A stretch of 38,811 bases of DNA from Comamonadaceae bacterium (GCA_007280205.1 QYPX01000133.1:1-38811), one strand, 5' to 3'; shown: positions 24,703 to 33,095, counted from the stretch's first letter. Notes: generated by a model from the sequence alone, not told the origin. Translations and numbers: made by a program.

Positions 24703-24973
24703 TCGAGCGCACCAGAGCGCGCAAGTCGGCCTCGAATTGGGGGCGATTTGCCGGAGGGGGCATCCTGTCAGCCAACTCGCTCTTCGAATAAGTTGTGTGG
24801 AGTTCGTCGTAAGCCAGCGCATAGCGTGTGTGCGGCATGGGGTACCTGCGGCAAGTGCTGCCACTGCGCTCTACCGAATAGATCACCGTGCCGTCCGGTT
24901 CCTGTGCATACCTCAGACCGGTAGCCATGCCGTCCAGAACAAGACTGTTATCCGTGTTGAAATTGATGCTCAT
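24692..24973 (-). CDS. small hypothetical protein
   Basis: A 93-residue frame I do not recognise. It starts MSINFNTDNSLVLDGMATGL and contains PDGTVIYSVERSGSTCRRYP and a C-terminal helix-like RPQFEADLRALVRSIRA; no signal peptide or membrane segment. ATG 24973 has GGAG 7 nt upstream and codon composition is coding-like, so I think it is real. It overlaps the end of xdhB by 11 nt on the opposite strand. Its role is unknown. Confidence 0.55.
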   Translation of the reverse strand: MSINFNTDNSLVLDGMATGLRYAQEPDGTVIYSVERSGSTCRRYPMPHTRYALAYDELHTTYSKSELADRMPPPANRPQFEADLRALVRSIRA

Positions 24974-25078
24974 AAGTGCTCCGCTTAGTAAGGCCCGATT
25001 GATTTCGTCAATGGGGTCAGTTTGAGCGCTTTGGCAGCGGATTTGAATGGGTTTGGAGCACCCTTTTTGAGTGACTCT

Positions 25079-25111
25079 TGTACTAGCCCGATTGGCAGGT
25101 GAGCTAGTACA
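25079..25111. repeat. perfect 9-bp inverted repeat TGTACTAGC/GCTAGTACA
   Basis: TGTACTAGC (25079-25087) faces GCTAGTACA (25103-25111) across 15 bp. It lies downstream of the DUF3144 gene (stop at 25153) and upstream of the small gene at 24973, both read leftward, in a 179-bp gap otherwise without features. No run of T follows, so a terminator is not obvious; it may be an operator for the 24973 gene or a recombination scar. Confidence 0.4.
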
Positions 25112-25152
25112 CGACTACCAGACACACTGGCAACAGACTTTCTGGGCGCCGC

Positions 25153-25416
25153 CTAGTCCTGGGGCTTGATCACCGGCCCGACAACACCTTCGAGGTTGGA
25201 AACGACGGCTTTGCGGTACTCGGATACGTAAAACTCGACCGCCCGATCACGATCTTCTTCCGACCCGTTCTGCGACAGGAAATTGAAGGCGTTGTAGCGC
25301 CCGGCAGCGAACAAAATGGCAGCACTGGCTTCGCCGGCGCCAGCCTCTTCGGCCAGTTCATTGGCAAGATGGATAAAGCGGTCGACCAGTTTGAGAAATT
25401 CGGGAGGGTAGGGCAT
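25153..25416 (-). CDS. DUF3144 family protein
   Basis: An 87-residue soluble protein. The central pattern DRFIHLANELAEEAG, then AAILFAAGRYNAFNF and the acidic DRDRAVEFYVSEYRKAV, is what I recall for DUF3144, a small family of unknown function. It begins one base after the stop codon of the signal peptidase pseudogene, so it was probably the last gene of a pspC-lepB-like-DUF3144 operon and may still be transcribed from the pspC promoter. Confidence 0.75.
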   Translation of the reverse strand: MPYPPEFLKLVDRFIHLANELAEEAGAGEASAAILFAAGRYNAFNFLSQNGSEEDRDRAVEFYVSEYRKAVVSNLEGVVGPVIKPQD

Positions 25417-25417
25417 A

Positions 25418-25724
25418 TCAAACGAGCGCCTGACCGAAACGTTCCAGCCGGGGCAGCCAAAGTCCCAGTATATCGACCGACACGAGCACGCGTGCGGCTT
25501 TGCCTATGAGCAGGTGGCGCGGCACCAGCCCGATATAGCGCGAGTCAGCGCTGTTATCACGGTTGTCACCCAGCATCAGGTACTGTCCTTCGGGAACAAG
25601 CTGCGTTGCAAAGTTATCGCACGCTGCGGCTCGCCTAGCCGCAGCACGATGTGGTCCGAAACAGCCCCAGCAGCATCACGAAGACCAGAAAACCCCGGTT
25701 CGGGGAATCCAGTGCCTCGTGCTG
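25418..25724 (-). pseudogene. signal peptidase I (S26) pseudogene with internal deletions
   Basis: Three pieces of one S26 signal peptidase lie in order but in three different frames. First, [18 protein letters not shown] (about 25653-25706), the N-terminal membrane segment. Second, [13 protein letters not shown] (about 25608-25650), normally found further in. Third, [18 protein letters not shown] followed by [11 protein letters not shown] and the usual C-terminus, ending at TGA 25418-25420. Box [11 protein letters not shown] is diagnostic. Missing are the serine box (PSGSM-type) and the lysine region, so the product cannot be active. It starts right after the pspC stop and abuts the DUF3144 start. 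Two deletions with frame changes explain the pattern. A perfect 8-bp hairpin, CTGCGGCT/AGCCGCAG, sits in the second piece. Confidence 0.82.
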
Positions 25725-25727
25725 CGC

Positions 25728-26063
25728 TCAGGAGGAATGCAACAGTGGCAGCCTGGATTCCAGCGGCACAAAGATCCAGAGCACCAGGTAAGCAATGAAG
25801 CCAAAGCCCATGCACATCATCAGGGCGAACACGATGCGCCAGACCCAGGCTTCCATGCCGGTGGAATTCGCCAGCCCGCCGCAGACACCGCCCAGCCAGC
25901 GGTCGGTGGCCGAGCGGCGCAAACCGTTGATACCCTGCAACACCGGCTCGGTCGGGTAAGGTGTGTTCAGCAATTTGTTCTTGGCGCGCTGGAATTCGTC
26001 GGCACTCAGACTGGCGCGGTCACGCAGTTGTTCGAGTCGTGTCAGATCATCGGCAATGGACAT
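25728..26063 (-). CDS. PspC-domain membrane protein
   Basis: A 111-residue protein. Residues 1-40 form a short helical, SHOCT-like region (LEQLRDRASLSADEFQRAKN). The PspC domain follows: LRRSATDRWLGGVCGGLA, then TGMEAWVWRIVFALMMCMGF and a hydrophobic end with IAYLVLWIFVPL. PspC domains occur in membrane-stress responses, but small proteins of this kind occur widely without a psp operon, and no pspA is seen here. I use ATG 26063 with GGAG 6 nt upstream rather than the in-frame TTG at 26075. It is the first gene ahead of the broken signal peptidase gene. Confidence 0.85.
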   Translation of the reverse strand: MSIADDLTRLEQLRDRASLSADEFQRAKNKLLNTPYPTEPVLQGINGLRRSATDRWLGGVCGGLANSTGMEAWVWRIVFALMMCMGFGFIAYLVLWIFVPLESRLPLLHSS

Positions 26064-26244
26064 AAGGTTCTCCAAGAGTTGAGCGGAATGACTAACCGCA
26101 TGAGCCGAACTCTAGTTCAGACCAAGGATCCGGGCAAGTCCGGTGCGATGAAATGCAGAAAACAGCTACTGGAAAGCCAAATTCGCCGATTATGATCAGC
26201 GGCATCTCAGACAAGCCGCTACGGCGCCGAACACCGTTTATCCC

Positions 26245-28443
26245 ATGTCAAAGACCACACCCGTTCTCGACGCCGCACTGGCTGCTGCGCTTGTCTTGCC
26301 CATGTCGTTCGCCCTCGCGCAGGAGGTCCCGCCCGGCGCCGGCGATAGCGGTGCCCGGCCGGCCGGATCACGCCTGGACCGCGTCGAGATCATCGGCAAG
26401 CAACCCTACGACAACGACCTGCGCCGGCGCGCCCAGGTGGCCAAGCAGATCTACGGCCGCGAAGAAATCGACAAGTACGGCGACACCAATGTGGCCGAGG
26501 TTCTCAAACGACTGCCCGGCGTCAGCATGCAGGGCAACGCACCGCGCATGCGCGGCCTGGGTTCGGGCTACACGCTGATGCTGGTCAATGGCGACCCGGC
26601 GCCGCCCGGCTTTGCGCTGGACCAACTCGACCCGGCACAGGTGGAGCGCATCGAGATCACCAAAGGCGCTACCGCCGACCAGAGCGCACAGGCGGTGGCT
26701 GGCGCCATCAACATCATCCTCAAGGAAGCACCCAAGGTGTCGCAGCGCGATCTGCGCGTCGGGCTCGGTTACAACGCGGAGCGCCCCACGCTGTCGGGCA
26801 CCTTCACCTTCGGCGAAAAATGGGCTGACAAGTCGCTGTCCCTGCCCTTGTCGGTGTTTGAGTGGCGCGGCCTGGGACAGGCTGTCAGCGAGCGGCAGCA
26901 GAGCGGCCTTGACGGCCAGCCTGCGCGGTCGATTCAGGCCAGCGACAACGCCTACTCAGGCCGCGGTTTCAATATGGGTCCACGTCTGGGCTGGAAAATC
27001 AGCGACGACCAGAGCCTGACCTGGCAGAACTTCCTGCACTACGGGCAGTGGAAAAGCCGAAACACGGTTGCGAGCCAGGTCATCGGCGGCGCACCCAGTC
27101 TGGACGACAACAGCGAGTCACTGGGCAGTTGGCAAAGTGCGCGCAGCAATGTGCAATGGGTCAACCACCTGAGTGCGGCCGCGCGTCTGGAGCTCAAGGG
27201 CGGACTGCAGGCATCCAAAGGCACTTTCGACACCCAGACCTTTCGTCTGGGCAATCCGCAACGCCGCTCCGTGGGTGATAGCGGCGAGGTCGGCCTGACC
27301 CAGGCCGGCAACTACACCCGTCTGCTCAACGACGTTCACAGCCTGACCACGGGCTGGGATCTGGAGTGGCGCCAGCGTGATGAAAAGCGCGAAGTTACCG
27401 AACTCGGCCTGCCGCAGTTGCTGGACTTCGAGGGTCAGCCGTTCTCGGCCCGCATCGAGCGCCAGGCGCTCTTTGTGCAGGACGAGTGGGAGATCACCAA
27501 GCAATGGTCCACCTACCTCGGGCTGCGCGCTGAGCGTATCGTGACCACCAGCCAGGGCCTGGCAGCACCTCTGTCCAACACCAGCACGGTGGCAACACCG
27601 ATGTGGCATCTCAATTACAAGTTCGACCCCGCCGGGCGCGACATGGTGCGCGCCAGCATCACGCGCAGCTACAAGGCAGCGGGGCTGGGTCAACTGGTGG
27701 CACGTCCCTCACTCAGTACGCTGTTCACGGACACCAAGCAACCCAACACCGAGCTCTCGCCGGACCGCACGGGCAATGCCAATCTGCTGCCCGAACTGGC
27801 CGCGGGGATCGACATGGCTTATGAAAAATACCTGCCCAGCGGCGGCATCATCAGCGTTGGCTTCTTCTTCCGCGACGTCAAGAATCTGGTGCGTACCGTC
27901 ACCACGCTGCAAAGCGTAAGCTGGGCCACAGTGCCACGCTGGGTCTCACAGCCGATGAATTTTTCGCACGCGCGCACCGGCGGTCTGGAGCTCGAAATCA
28001 AGGGACGCGCCGGCGAGCTGATGCCAGCGCTGTTTGAAGCGCGCACACCATTGAACCTGCGCAGCAGCCTCAACCTCTACCAGTCCAGCGTCGATGCGCT
28101 GCCCGGTCCGAACAACCGCCTGGTCGGCCAGCAGCCCTGGTCCGGCAATATGGGCTTTGATTACCGCTTCACCGGACTGCCCCTGAACACTGGGGCCACG
28201 CTGGCCTTCACGCCAGGCTACACCACGCAGCAGAGTGACACGCTGTCGGTGGAGCAGTCGCGCAGCCGCAGCATCGACGTCTTTGCCCAGTGGATCTTCA
28301 GCCGCACCGTGTCGGGGCGGATCTCGGCCAATAACCTGGTGCCGCTGGACAGCCAATCCCAGACCCTGGCGGCGGACGCATTCAGCACTACCTTGAGCCG
28401 CGGTCGCAGCAGTTTCAATGCGAGCCTGGAGATCAAGTTGTAG
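26245..28443 (+). CDS. TonB-dependent outer-membrane receptor
   Basis: A 732-residue receptor. The signal peptide ends near SFALA (residue 25). A TonB-box-like DRVEIIGK lies at 45-52. The plug domain includes KRLPGVSMQGNAPRMRG, YTLMLVNGDP and IEITKGATADQSAQAVAG, followed by a beta-barrel rich in aromatic and charged strands that ends SRGRSSFNASLEIKL, with a hydrophobic terminal strand. It should import a chelate or other large solute using TonB energy. No siderophore, heme or cobalamin gene lies near it, so its substrate is open. The upstream 180 bp hold no visible Fur-type palindrome. The downstream gap of 95 bp leads to a toxin gene. Confidence 0.9.
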   Translation: MSKTTPVLDAALAAALVLPMSFALAQEVPPGAGDSGARPAGSRLDRVEIIGKQPYDNDLRRRAQVAKQIYGREEIDKYGDTNVAEVLKRLPGVSMQGNAPRMRGLGSGYTLMLVNGDPAPPGFALDQLDPAQVERIEITKGATADQSAQAVAGAINIILKEAPKVSQRDLRVGLGYNAERPTLSGTFTFGEKWADKSLSLPLSVFEWRGLGQAVSERQQSGLDGQPARSIQASDNAYSGRGFNMGPRLGWKISDDQSLTWQNFLHYGQWKSRNTVASQVIGGAPSLDDNSESLGSWQSARSNVQWVNHLSAAARLELKGGLQASKGTFDTQTFRLGNPQRRSVGDSGEVGLTQAGNYTRLLNDVHSLTTGWDLEWRQRDEKREVTELGLPQLLDFEGQPFSARIERQALFVQDEWEITKQWSTYLGLRAERIVTTSQGLAAPLSNTSTVATPMWHLNYKFDPAGRDMVRASITRSYKAAGLGQLVARPSLSTLFTDTKQPNTELSPDRTGNANLLPELAAGIDMAYEKYLPSGGIISVGFFFRDVKNLVRTVTTLQSVSWATVPRWVSQPMNFSHARTGGLELEIKGRAGELMPALFEARTPLNLRSSLNLYQSSVDALPGPNNRLVGQQPWSGNMGFDYRFTGLPLNTGATLAFTPGYTTQQSDTLSVEQSRSRSIDVFAQWIFSRTVSGRISANNLVPLDSQSQTLAADAFSTTLSRGRSSFNASLEIKL

Positions 28444-28497
28444 CTGGTGGCGGCCAGCGCCTGGCGGTTCTACCTACTCTTGAACCTCACTCCCTTT

Positions 28498-28538
28498 TTG
28501 AGCCTTGTCTAATCGTCGTCTATAAACGATAATAGATT
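28498..28538 (+). promoter_or_regulatory. putative promoter of killer/antidote operon
   Basis: TTGAGC (28498-28503) and TATAAA (28521-28526) are spaced by 17 bp and end 12 bp before the toxin ATG. An inverted repeat ATCGT/ACGAT overlaps the -10 region and may bind the antidote protein. With so short a leader there is little space for a ribosome site. Confidence 0.4.
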
Positions 28539-28865
28539 ATGTTCAACGTTCGCCATTACCTCACTCACGACCAAAAGGACGTGTATCTGGAGTGGTTGAA
28601 AAAGGTGCGTGACTCTTTGGCAAAAGGCCAAATCATTCGCCGTGTGAACAGACTGGCGGAGGGCAACTTTGGTGACCACAAGTTCTGCCGGGACGGCGTG
28701 TGGGAATTGCGCATCGACCAGGGTGCAGGTTACCGGGTGTACTACGGGATGGACAGCGGGGTGGTGGTATTGCTCTTGTGCGGTGGCGACAAAGGCACCC
28801 AGAACGCAGATATTGAGCGCGCTGTGGGTTATTGGAAAGATTGGCAACAGAGGATAGAACCATGA
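28539..28865 (+). CDS. RelE/HigB-like toxin, HI1419 killer family
   Basis: A 108-residue toxin of the RelE/ParE superfamily, in the group where the toxin precedes the antitoxin (HI1419/HI1420-like). Visible segments are WLKKVRDSLAKGQIIRRVNR, the core GNFGDHKFCRDGVWELRID, and the strands GYRVYYG and VVVLLLCGGDKGTQNADIER. Such toxins usually act as ribosome-dependent mRNA interferases. The stop overlaps the antidote start (ATGA, 28862-28865). Confidence 0.9.
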   Translation: MFNVRHYLTHDQKDVYLEWLKKVRDSLAKGQIIRRVNRLAEGNFGDHKFCRDGVWELRIDQGAGYRVYYGMDSGVVVLLLCGGDKGTQNADIERAVGYWKDWQQRIEP

Positions 28866-29170
28866 GAGATCGTGACCATGACGAAGCAATGGCGGAACTG
28901 TTCAAGGACGATCCGGCGTTTGCTGCCGAATACCTGAACCAGGTCCTGCAGGACGGTGAACCGGCCGACTTGTTGGTGGCGCTGCGGCAAATGGCGCAGG
29001 CGCACGGTGGCGTGCGAGCCCTTGCCAAGGAAACCGAACTGAACGCCACTCAGCTCTATCGCACCCTGTCACCCAAAGGCAACCCCGAGTTGCGTAGCCT
29101 GGTGGCCGTGCTGAACGCGCTGGGCCTGCGCCTGGCTGTACAGCCAGCGCATCCTACGGCGGCTGCCTGA
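28862..29170 (+). CDS. antidote protein, HI1420 family helix-turn-helix
   Basis: A 102-residue protein. After an acidic N-terminus with FAAEYLNQVLQDGEPADLL, the pattern LRQMAQAHGGVRALAKETEL, NATQLYRTLSPKGNPELRSL and VAVLNALGLRLAV gives the helix-turn-helix of the probable addiction-module antidote family. I use ATG 28862 overlapping the toxin stop; an upstream in-frame ATG at 28832 is inside the toxin gene and less likely. It should neutralise the toxin and repress the operon. Confidence 0.9.
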   Translation: MRDRDHDEAMAELFKDDPAFAAEYLNQVLQDGEPADLLVALRQMAQAHGGVRALAKETELNATQLYRTLSPKGNPELRSLVAVLNALGLRLAVQPAHPTAAA

Positions 29171-29248
29171 TAGTTACGCCACAACAAACTTGCCGCCAAA
29201 CTGCTGCCGGTGCTGGACTGAACGCCACGAGCCAAGCAAAAAATTACC

Positions 29249-29347
29249 ATGCGAAAAGAATACGATTTCAGCCACAACTGCGCTGCGGTCGCATCTCAGA
29301 TCTTGCGACCTGTTAGGCAAATATCCTGTGTCCATTGGATGCGATAG
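29249..29347 (+). pseudogene. possible remnant of an antitoxin gene
   Basis: A 32-codon frame starts MRKEYDFSHN. Many CopG/BrnA-type antitoxins begin MRKEYDFSK or similar, and the resemblance fades after residue 10, so this looks like a gene start joined to unrelated DNA. Just upstream the same strand reads KLAAKLLPVLD and a stop (about 29177-29221), which may be the end of a lost partner. The reading is tentative; it could also be chance. Confidence 0.3.
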
Positions 29348-29357
29348 ACTTAACCTC

Positions 29358-29570
29358 ATGAACACCGTATTTACTCCCATCGAATCAGAGTTCACATCGG
29401 CCGAGCAAGAACTGGCCTACGACCGATGGTTGCGCGAGAAAGTCGAAGCGTCTCTGGTCAAGGCGGATGACCCCAACTCGCCCCGCTATAGCACCGACGA
29501 AGTCATGCGGCGCATGAATGCCATTGTTCAGGCAGCACAGGCAAAGCATGCTGCAAGTCGTCTGGCTTGA
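29358..29570 (+). CDS. antitoxin of ParE/RelE-type module
   Basis: A 70-residue protein with SEFTSAEQELAYDRWLREKV, a signature seen in small ParE-partner stability determinants, followed by SPRYSTDEVMRRMNAIVQAA. ATG 29358 is chosen because the upstream part of the frame is not protein-like. It overlaps the toxin gene by 23 nt. The N-terminal part probably dimerises and the C-terminal helix binds the toxin. No clear operator is visible upstream. Confidence 0.82.
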   Translation: MNTVFTPIESEFTSAEQELAYDRWLREKVEASLVKADDPNSPRYSTDEVMRRMNAIVQAAQAKHAASRLA

Positions 29571-29823
29571 TACTGCCGTCACCGATCTCGCGACGATTAC
29601 CGCGTACATCGCCGATCGCAACCCAGCGGCGGCCCTCAAGCTCAATGCACGTTTGCAAGAAGACGCAGATTTGCTGGGCGAACTGCCAGCCGTTTATCGT
29701 CGTGGGCCAGTTCCTGGCACGCGCCAATTTGTCAGCCATCCGAACTACATCCTGATCTATCGCGTGACTACGGTTGCGGTAGAAATTCTCAACGTGGTTC
29801 ACTCTCGACAACAGTACCCCTGA
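29548..29823 (+). CDS. parE: ParE/RelE-family toxin
   Basis: A 91-residue toxin with the ParE pattern: VVWLDTAVTDLATITAYIAD at the N-terminus, then NPAAALKLNARLQEDADLL, GPVPGTRQFVSHPNYILIYRV and the final strand VEILNVVHSRQQYP. ParE toxins inhibit gyrase, but other members of the superfamily cleave mRNA, so the target is inferred. I start at ATG 29548 (MLQVVW). It is followed by a hairpin with a T-run at 29843-29891. Confidence 0.9.
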   Translation: MLQVVWLDTAVTDLATITAYIADRNPAAALKLNARLQEDADLLGELPAVYRRGPVPGTRQFVSHPNYILIYRVTTVAVEILNVVHSRQQYP

Positions 29824-29842
29824 ATGTGGCTGAGCGAAAAAC

Positions 29843-29891
29843 GGGGTCAGAGCACATGTCCGCTGCGCGGCCAGTGATCCGACCCCCTTTT
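29843..29891 (+). terminator. likely terminator after parE-type toxin; REP-like hairpin
   Basis: GGGGTCAGAGCAC (29843-29855) faces GTGATCCGACCCC (29874-29886), matching at 11 of 13 positions, and a run of T (29888-29892) follows. The layout fits a rho-independent terminator for the toxin operon. The GGGGTCAGAGCAC motif is also frequent in REP-type repeats of Proteobacteria, so it may have arrived as a repeat. Confidence 0.5.
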
Positions 29892-29909
29892 TCTTGCTGG
29901 ATTCAACTG

Positions 29910-29940
29910 CATGGATTGCCGCGCTGCGCTCGCAATGACG
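29910..29940. repeat. half copy of the palindromic repeat
   Basis: CATGGATTGC, then CGCGCTGCGCT, then CGCAATGACG reproduces the right half of the elements at 7135-7228 and (inverted) 13731-13822, with a different loop. It lies just after the stop codons of the convergent toxin and cusA genes. Confidence 0.65.
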
Positions 29941-29948
29941 AATTTATG

Positions 29949-32900
29949 TCAGCCCTCCATCCCCCGCCCCAAGCGCCACTGCTTGACCAACGCATAGATG
30001 GCTGGAATCACGGCCAGCGTCAGCACGGTGCTGGAGATCATGCCGCCAACCATGGGGGCTGCGATGCGGCTCATGACTTCGGAGCCGGTGCCGGTGCCCC
30101 ACATGATGGGCAAGAGGCCGGCCATGATGGCGACCACGGTCATCATCTTGGGGCGCACGCGCTCGACGGCACCTTCCATCACCGCTTCATACAAGTCGGT
30201 CACACCGGGCTCGCGGCTCGCGGCTCGGCACTTTGTCTTGACCGCTTCCCAGGCGTGATCGAGGTAGATCAGCATGATGACGCCGGTCTCGGCCGCGACG
30301 CCGGCCAGGGCGATAAAGCCGACCGCCACCGCCACCGACAGGTTGTAACCCAGCAGCCACATCAGCCAGACGCCGCCAACCAGGGCGAAGGGCACCGAGA
30401 GCATCACAATCAGGGTCTCGGTGATGCGCCGGAAGTTCAGGTACAGCAACAGAAAGATGATCAGCAGCGTCACCGGAATCACGACCTTCATTTTCTCAAT
30501 GGCGCGCTCCATGTTCTCGAACTGGCCGCTCCATGTCACGTAATAGCCGCTGGGGAACTTGACCTGGCTCGCAACCGCCTTCTTGGCGTCACGGACATAG
30601 CCGCCAATGTCGCGCTCGCGAATATCGACGTAGATGTAGGCTGAGAGCAGCGCGTTCTCGGTGCGAATGCCGGGGGCGCCCTTGGCTACCACCACCTTGG
30701 CAACTTGTCCCAGAGGAATCATGGCGCCGTCCATGGTCGGGATCAGCACTTCACGGGCAATCTGCTGTGGGTCGCCGCGCAGCTCGCGCGGATAGCGCAC
30801 GGTCACGCCATAGCGCTCGCGACCTTCCACGGTGGTGGTCACCATTTCACCCCCCAATGCAGCGCCGACCACGTCCATCAAATCACCCACGGCCAGGCCG
30901 TAGCGGGCGAGCTGCTCGCGATCGGGCTCGATGTTGAGGTAAAAACCGCCGGTGATGCGTTCGGCAAAAGCGCTGCTGGTGCCCGGCACGGTCTTCACCA
31001 CGGTCTCGATTTGCCGGGCCAGCTTTTCCATTTCATCCAGATCCTTGCCGAAGACCTTGATGCCGATAGGTGTGCGAATGCCGGTTGACAGCATGTCGAT
31101 GCGCGCCTTGATCGGCATGGTCCAGGAATTGGCCACGCCCGGGAACTGCAGCGCCTTGTCCATCTCGGCAATCAGCTTGTCCATGGTGAGTCCGGCGCGC
31201 CATTCGGATTCGGGCTTGAGGTTGATGACGGTCTCGAACATCTCGGTCGGCGCCGGGTCGGTGGCGGTGTTGGCGCGGCCCGCTTTGCCGTAAACCGAGG
31301 TGACTTCGGGGAAGCTCTTGATGATCTTGTCCTGCGTCTGCAATAGCTCGGCGGCCTTGGTGATCGACATCCCCGGCAGAGATGCCGGCATGTAAAGCAG
31401 AGAGCCTTCGTTGAGCGTGGGCATGAATTCCGAGCCAAGCTGCGAGGCCGGGTACCAGGAGGCTGCCAAGGCCAGCAGCGCCGCAAGCACAGTCAGTTTC
31501 TTCCAGCGCATGACGCCGGCAATGATGGGGCGGTAAACCCAGATGAGCGCACGGTTCACCGGGTTCTTCGCTTCGGGCATCACCTTGCCGCGGATGAACA
31601 GCAGCATCAGCACCGGCACCAGCGTCACCGACAGCAACGCAGCGCTGGCCATCGAGAAAGTCTTGGTATAGGCCAGCGGCGAGAACAGTCGCCCTTCCTG
31701 GCCTTCGAGGCTGAAGACCGGCAGGAAGGAGACGGTGATGATCAGGAGCGAGAAGAAAAGCGCGGGGCCGACTTCCTTGCAGGCGGCCAGCATGGCTTCA
31801 AAGCGCTCGCCCGTCGAGTGGCCCTCGGGCAGACGCTCCAGGTGCTTGTGCGAGTTCTCGATCATGACGATGGCCGCATCGATCATGGCGCCGATGGCAA
31901 TCGCGATGCCACCCAGACTCATCAGGTTGGAGTTCATGTCAAGCAGGCGCATGGCGATGAAGGCCATCAAGATACCGACTGGCAGCATCAGGATGGCAAC
32001 CAGCGCGCTGCGCACGTGCAGCAGGAAAATCACGCAGACCGCCGCCACGATCAGGGACTCTTCGAGCAGCGTGCGTTTCAGGGTTTCGATGGCCCGGTGA
32101 ATCAGCTCCGAGCGGTCGTACACCGTTTGCACTGTCACGCCCGCTGGCAAACCAGGGCCGATCTCGGCGATTTTTTCCTTCAGGTTGCTGATCACTTCCA
32201 GCGCGTTCTGTCCGTAGCGCGCCATGGCAATGCCGGAGACCACTTCGCCCTCGCCATTGAGTTCGGTAACGCCGCGGCGCTCGTCGGGTGTCAACTCGAC
32301 ACGTGCAATGTCGCGGATCAGCACTGGCGTGCCCTTGTCGGCTTTGACCACCAACATTTCGATGTCGCCTTTGCCGCGCAGATAGCCCTTGCCACGCACC
32401 ATGTACTCGGTCTCGGCCATTTCCACAGCCCGACCGCCGACATCGCGGTTCGAGTCACGAATCACCTGCGCCACTTTCATGAGCGGTATGCCATAGCTGC
32501 GCAGCTTGACCGGATCCACCGTCACCTGGTAGGTCTGCACAAAACCGCCGACCGAAGCCACTTCAGCCACGCCGTGCGCCTTGGTCAGCTGGTAGCGCAC
32601 ATACCAGTCCTGGATCGAGCGCAGCTCGGCCAGTGTCTTGTCCTTGGCCAGCAGCGCGTACTGGTAAACCCAGCCAACACCCGTGGCATCTGGCCCGATT
32701 TGCGGCGTGATGCCTTTGGGCATGCGTCCGGAGGCAAAGTTCAAGTACTCCAGCACGCGCGAGCGCGCCCAGTAAATGTCGGTGCCGTCTTCAAAGATGA
32801 TGTAAACAAAGGACGCGCCGAAGAACGAGAAGCCGCGTACCACTTTCGACTTGGGCACCGACAGCATGGCAGTGGTCAGCGGGTAAGTGACCTGATCCTC

Positions 32901-33083
32901 CACCACCTGCGGCGCCTGGCCCGGGTACTCCGTGTAAACAATGACCTGCACGTCCGACAGATCGGGCAGCGCATCGATGGGCGTGCGCAGCACGGCGAAA
33001 ACGCCCCACAGCGTGATGAACAGGGTGGCAAGAAGAACCAGAATGCGGTTGCGACCCGACCAGTCGATGATGTTGGACAACAT
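29949..33083 (-). CDS. cusA: copper/silver efflux RND pump CusA
   Basis: A 1044-residue heavy-metal RND transporter, the usual length of CusA. The N-terminus has GVFAVLRTPIDALPDLSDVQ, the proton-relay helix AIAIGAMIDAAIVMIENSHK, and later LVGGVWLMWLLGYNLSVAVA. Segments LPGMSITKAAELL, SWTMPIKARIDML, STGIRTPIGIKVFG and LGGEMVTTTVEG match CusA and place its methionine relay at the expected positions, which argues for Cu(I)/Ag(I) rather than Co/Zn/Cd. GGAG lies 5 nt before ATG 33083. It is the last gene of the operon, with the adaptor and outer-membrane channel upstream. Confidence 0.95.
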   Translation of the reverse strand: MLSNIIDWSGRNRILVLLATLFITLWGVFAVLRTPIDALPDLSDVQVIVYTEYPGQAPQVVEDQVTYPLTTAMLSVPKSKVVRGFSFFGASFVYIIFEDGTDIYWARSRVLEYLNFASGRMPKGITPQIGPDATGVGWVYQYALLAKDKTLAELRSIQDWYVRYQLTKAHGVAEVASVGGFVQTYQVTVDPVKLRSYGIPLMKVAQVIRDSNRDVGGRAVEMAETEYMVRGKGYLRGKGDIEMLVVKADKGTPVLIRDIARVELTPDERRGVTELNGEGEVVSGIAMARYGQNALEVISNLKEKIAEIGPGLPAGVTVQTVYDRSELIHRAIETLKRTLLEESLIVAAVCVIFLLHVRSALVAILMLPVGILMAFIAMRLLDMNSNLMSLGGIAIAIGAMIDAAIVMIENSHKHLERLPEGHSTGERFEAMLAACKEVGPALFFSLLIITVSFLPVFSLEGQEGRLFSPLAYTKTFSMASAALLSVTLVPVLMLLFIRGKVMPEAKNPVNRALIWVYRPIIAGVMRWKKLTVLAALLALAASWYPASQLGSEFMPTLNEGSLLYMPASLPGMSITKAAELLQTQDKIIKSFPEVTSVYGKAGRANTATDPAPTEMFETVINLKPESEWRAGLTMDKLIAEMDKALQFPGVANSWTMPIKARIDMLSTGIRTPIGIKVFGKDLDEMEKLARQIETVVKTVPGTSSAFAERITGGFYLNIEPDREQLARYGLAVGDLMDVVGAALGGEMVTTTVEGRERYGVTVRYPRELRGDPQQIAREVLIPTMDGAMIPLGQVAKVVVAKGAPGIRTENALLSAYIYVDIRERDIGGYVRDAKKAVASQVKFPSGYYVTWSGQFENMERAIEKMKVVIPVTLLIIFLLLYLNFRRITETLIVMLSVPFALVGGVWLMWLLGYNLSVAVAVGFIALAGVAAETGVIMLIYLDHAWEAVKTKCRAASREPGVTDLYEAVMEGAVERVRPKMMTVVAIMAGLLPIMWGTGTGSEVMSRIAAPMVGGMISSTVLTLAVIPAIYALVKQWRLGRGMEG

Positions 33084-33095
33084 GGCGGCTCCAGA

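Noticed and set aside
25011-25024. GGGGTCAG similar to the hairpin at 29843
   Set aside because: Only 8 bases match and no facing arm is present, so it is probably chance.
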